Origin: an uncultured Nitrospira sp.
GTDB taxonomy: Bacteria > Nitrospirota > Nitrospiria > Nitrospirales > Nitrospiraceae
DNA: 33,110 nt
Assembly: GCA_902500745.1 (NCBI GenBank)
Contig: CABVRS010000019.1
Coordinates: 1 to 33,110 of the forward strand
Direction: 5' to 3'
Each line of letters begins with the position of its first letter. The stretch's first letter is position 1. Shown here piece after piece: positions 32,284-33,110 of this stretch. Under the pieces are notes generated by a model that was given only the letters and a program-made list of their open reading frames with translations, did not search any database and had not been told where the DNA came from. The position numbers and the translations under genes were made by a program.

Positions 32284-32320
32284 TAATTCCTGATCGTATG
32301 CGTCGAAGGACGGGTGCTAC
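32284..32320 (-). repeat. Degenerate terminal CRISPR repeat
   Basis: The last 16 bases (CGAAGGACGGGTGCTAC region, ending 32320) match the array repeat with one change, while the left part is largely lost. It is separated from the first perfect repeat by a normal 35-base spacer (32321-32355). Degeneration at this end marks it as leader-distal, so the array is read on the minus strand with the leader to the right of the window. Confidence 0.8.
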
Positions 32321-32355
32321 CTCCATTTGATGGCATTTTGATGCGTTTCGCGCTG

Positions 32356-33109
32356 GTTTCAATCCTCGCCCGCCCCGAAGGACGGGCGCTACACGACATG
32401 AGCTTGCGGCTTCCGCTCAACATAGGTGTTTCAATCCTCGCCCGCCCCGAAGGACGGGCGCTACTGCGTACCGCTCACCACAGGGCAAGGCACATTTAGT
32501 TTCAATCCTCGCCCGCCCCGAAGGACGGGCGCTACTCAACGAGTTCGGCCGTGGCGTGGGCTACACCCGGTTTCAATCCTCGCCCGCCCCGAAGGACGGG
32601 CGCTACATTTGTGGAGCGTTGCGAAGAGGGTACGAAAGACGTTTCAATCCTCGCCCGCCCCGAAGGACGGGCGCTACTATTTTTGTGGGCGTGATGACTT
32701 GGCACATACAAGTTTCAATCCTCGCCCGCCCCGAAGGACGGGCGCTACAGAACGGTATTGGCCAGGTCAGCACAGTTGCGCTGTTTCAATCCTCGCCCGC
32801 CCCGAAGGACGGGCGCTACCTCCCCTTTTGCTCTCCGTATTCCCCAACGAGGAAGTTTCAATCCTCGCCCGCCCCGAAGGACGGGCGCTACGTCTCTGCT
32901 CTCGACGACCGAATATGAGATACGGAGTTTCAATCCTCGCCCGCCCCGAAGGACGGGCGCTACTGGCGAGGGCATGCGTGATATGGGCCAAGGCGTCGGG
33001 TTTCAATCCTCGCCCGCCCCGAAGGACGGGCGCTACTGGCGAGGGCATGCGTGATATGGGCCAAGGCGTCGGGTTTCAATCCTCGCCCGCCCCGAAGGAC
33101 GGGCGCTAC
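32356..33109 (-). CRISPR. CRISPR array, 11 perfect 37-base repeats, continuing past the window
   Basis: Repeats on the plus strand begin GTTTCAATCC and end GGACGGGCGCTAC, 37 bases, identical at 32356, 32428, 32499, 32570, 32641, 32712, 32783, 32855, 32927, 33000 and 33073. Ten spacers of 34-36 bases lie between them, plus one before the first perfect repeat. Read on the minus strand, the repeat ends ATTGAAAC, the usual 5' handle of crRNAs, and has a 9-bp stem with a UUCG loop and an 11-base tail. The spacers at 32964-32999 and 33037-33072 are identical. No cas gene is in the window, so the subtype is open; the handle resembles I-C and some type III repeats, but 37 bases is longer than the usual I-C repeat. 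Confidence 0.97.
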
Positions 33110-33110
33110 T

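Noticed and set aside
32284-33110. Long open frames through the CRISPR array on both strands with repeated RPPRRTGAT-type units
   Set aside because: They are translations of the CRISPR repeats and spacers, not a repeat protein.

Overview
The window is bacterial chromosome, moderately GC-rich and densely coded. I infer a Nitrospira-like member of the Nitrospirota. This rests on the overall style: an AlgE-like 'alginate export' barrel, NtrC-type regulation, a tiny Lys/Ala-rich peptide, DUF2934, and a DpnII/MboI-type nuclease domain. No rRNA or nitrification marker is present, so the assignment is an inference.

Layout. (1) 1-818 is the 3' part of bioB. (2) 843-2887 is a small accessory cluster: a nucleotidyltransferase-like protein with a small overlapping partner, a short zeta-toxin-like kinase with a 52-aa basic partner, and a DUF4279-like protein. 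(3) 3014-6937 holds a TPR lipo/periplasmic protein (-), trmL, a YdjM-like membrane protein, and a secreted unknown (-). (4) 7074-12376 is a molybdate/tungstate locus: an XRE regulator with a periplasmic-binding-protein-like sensor domain, an outer-membrane barrel, then modA-modB-modC. Two sites sharing AATATATT lie before the regulator and before the barrel gene. (5) 12661-13638 has a LexA-like S24 repressor with an XRE head and two small downstream genes. (6) 13707-17303 is a decayed integration region. It starts at tRNA-Arg(CCT) and ends at a mutated copy of the tRNA 3' half. In between are an amber-interrupted gene, an integrase remnant, a 19-aa Lys/Ala peptide, DUF2934, a CheY-like protein and a membrane protein. 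(7) 17650-19772 holds a secreted small protein and an FG-GAP/ASPIC lipoprotein. (8) 19884-22256 is a three-gene set: a nuclease-fold protein lacking its acidic catalytic residues, a stand-alone Lrp/AsnC ligand-binding domain, and a lipoprotein. (9) 32198 back to 22253 (all -) is one tight run: type I secretion ABC transporter, HlyD adaptor, TolC-like channel, 4-alpha-glucanotransferase, sensor kinase, NtrC-type regulator. (10) 32284-33110 is a CRISPR array running off the right edge, without cas genes in view.

How the parts work together. The mod locus looks like a self-contained oxyanion uptake unit: sensor, outer-membrane entry, periplasmic binding, inner-membrane transport. The minus-strand run makes a complete three-part type I exporter whose substrate is not encoded here, probably co-transcribed with a two-component pair. 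The most distinctive items are the putative mod operators, the nuclease-dead REase-fold operon, the tRNA-bounded remnant island, and the CRISPR array with a UUCG-capped repeat and a duplicated spacer.
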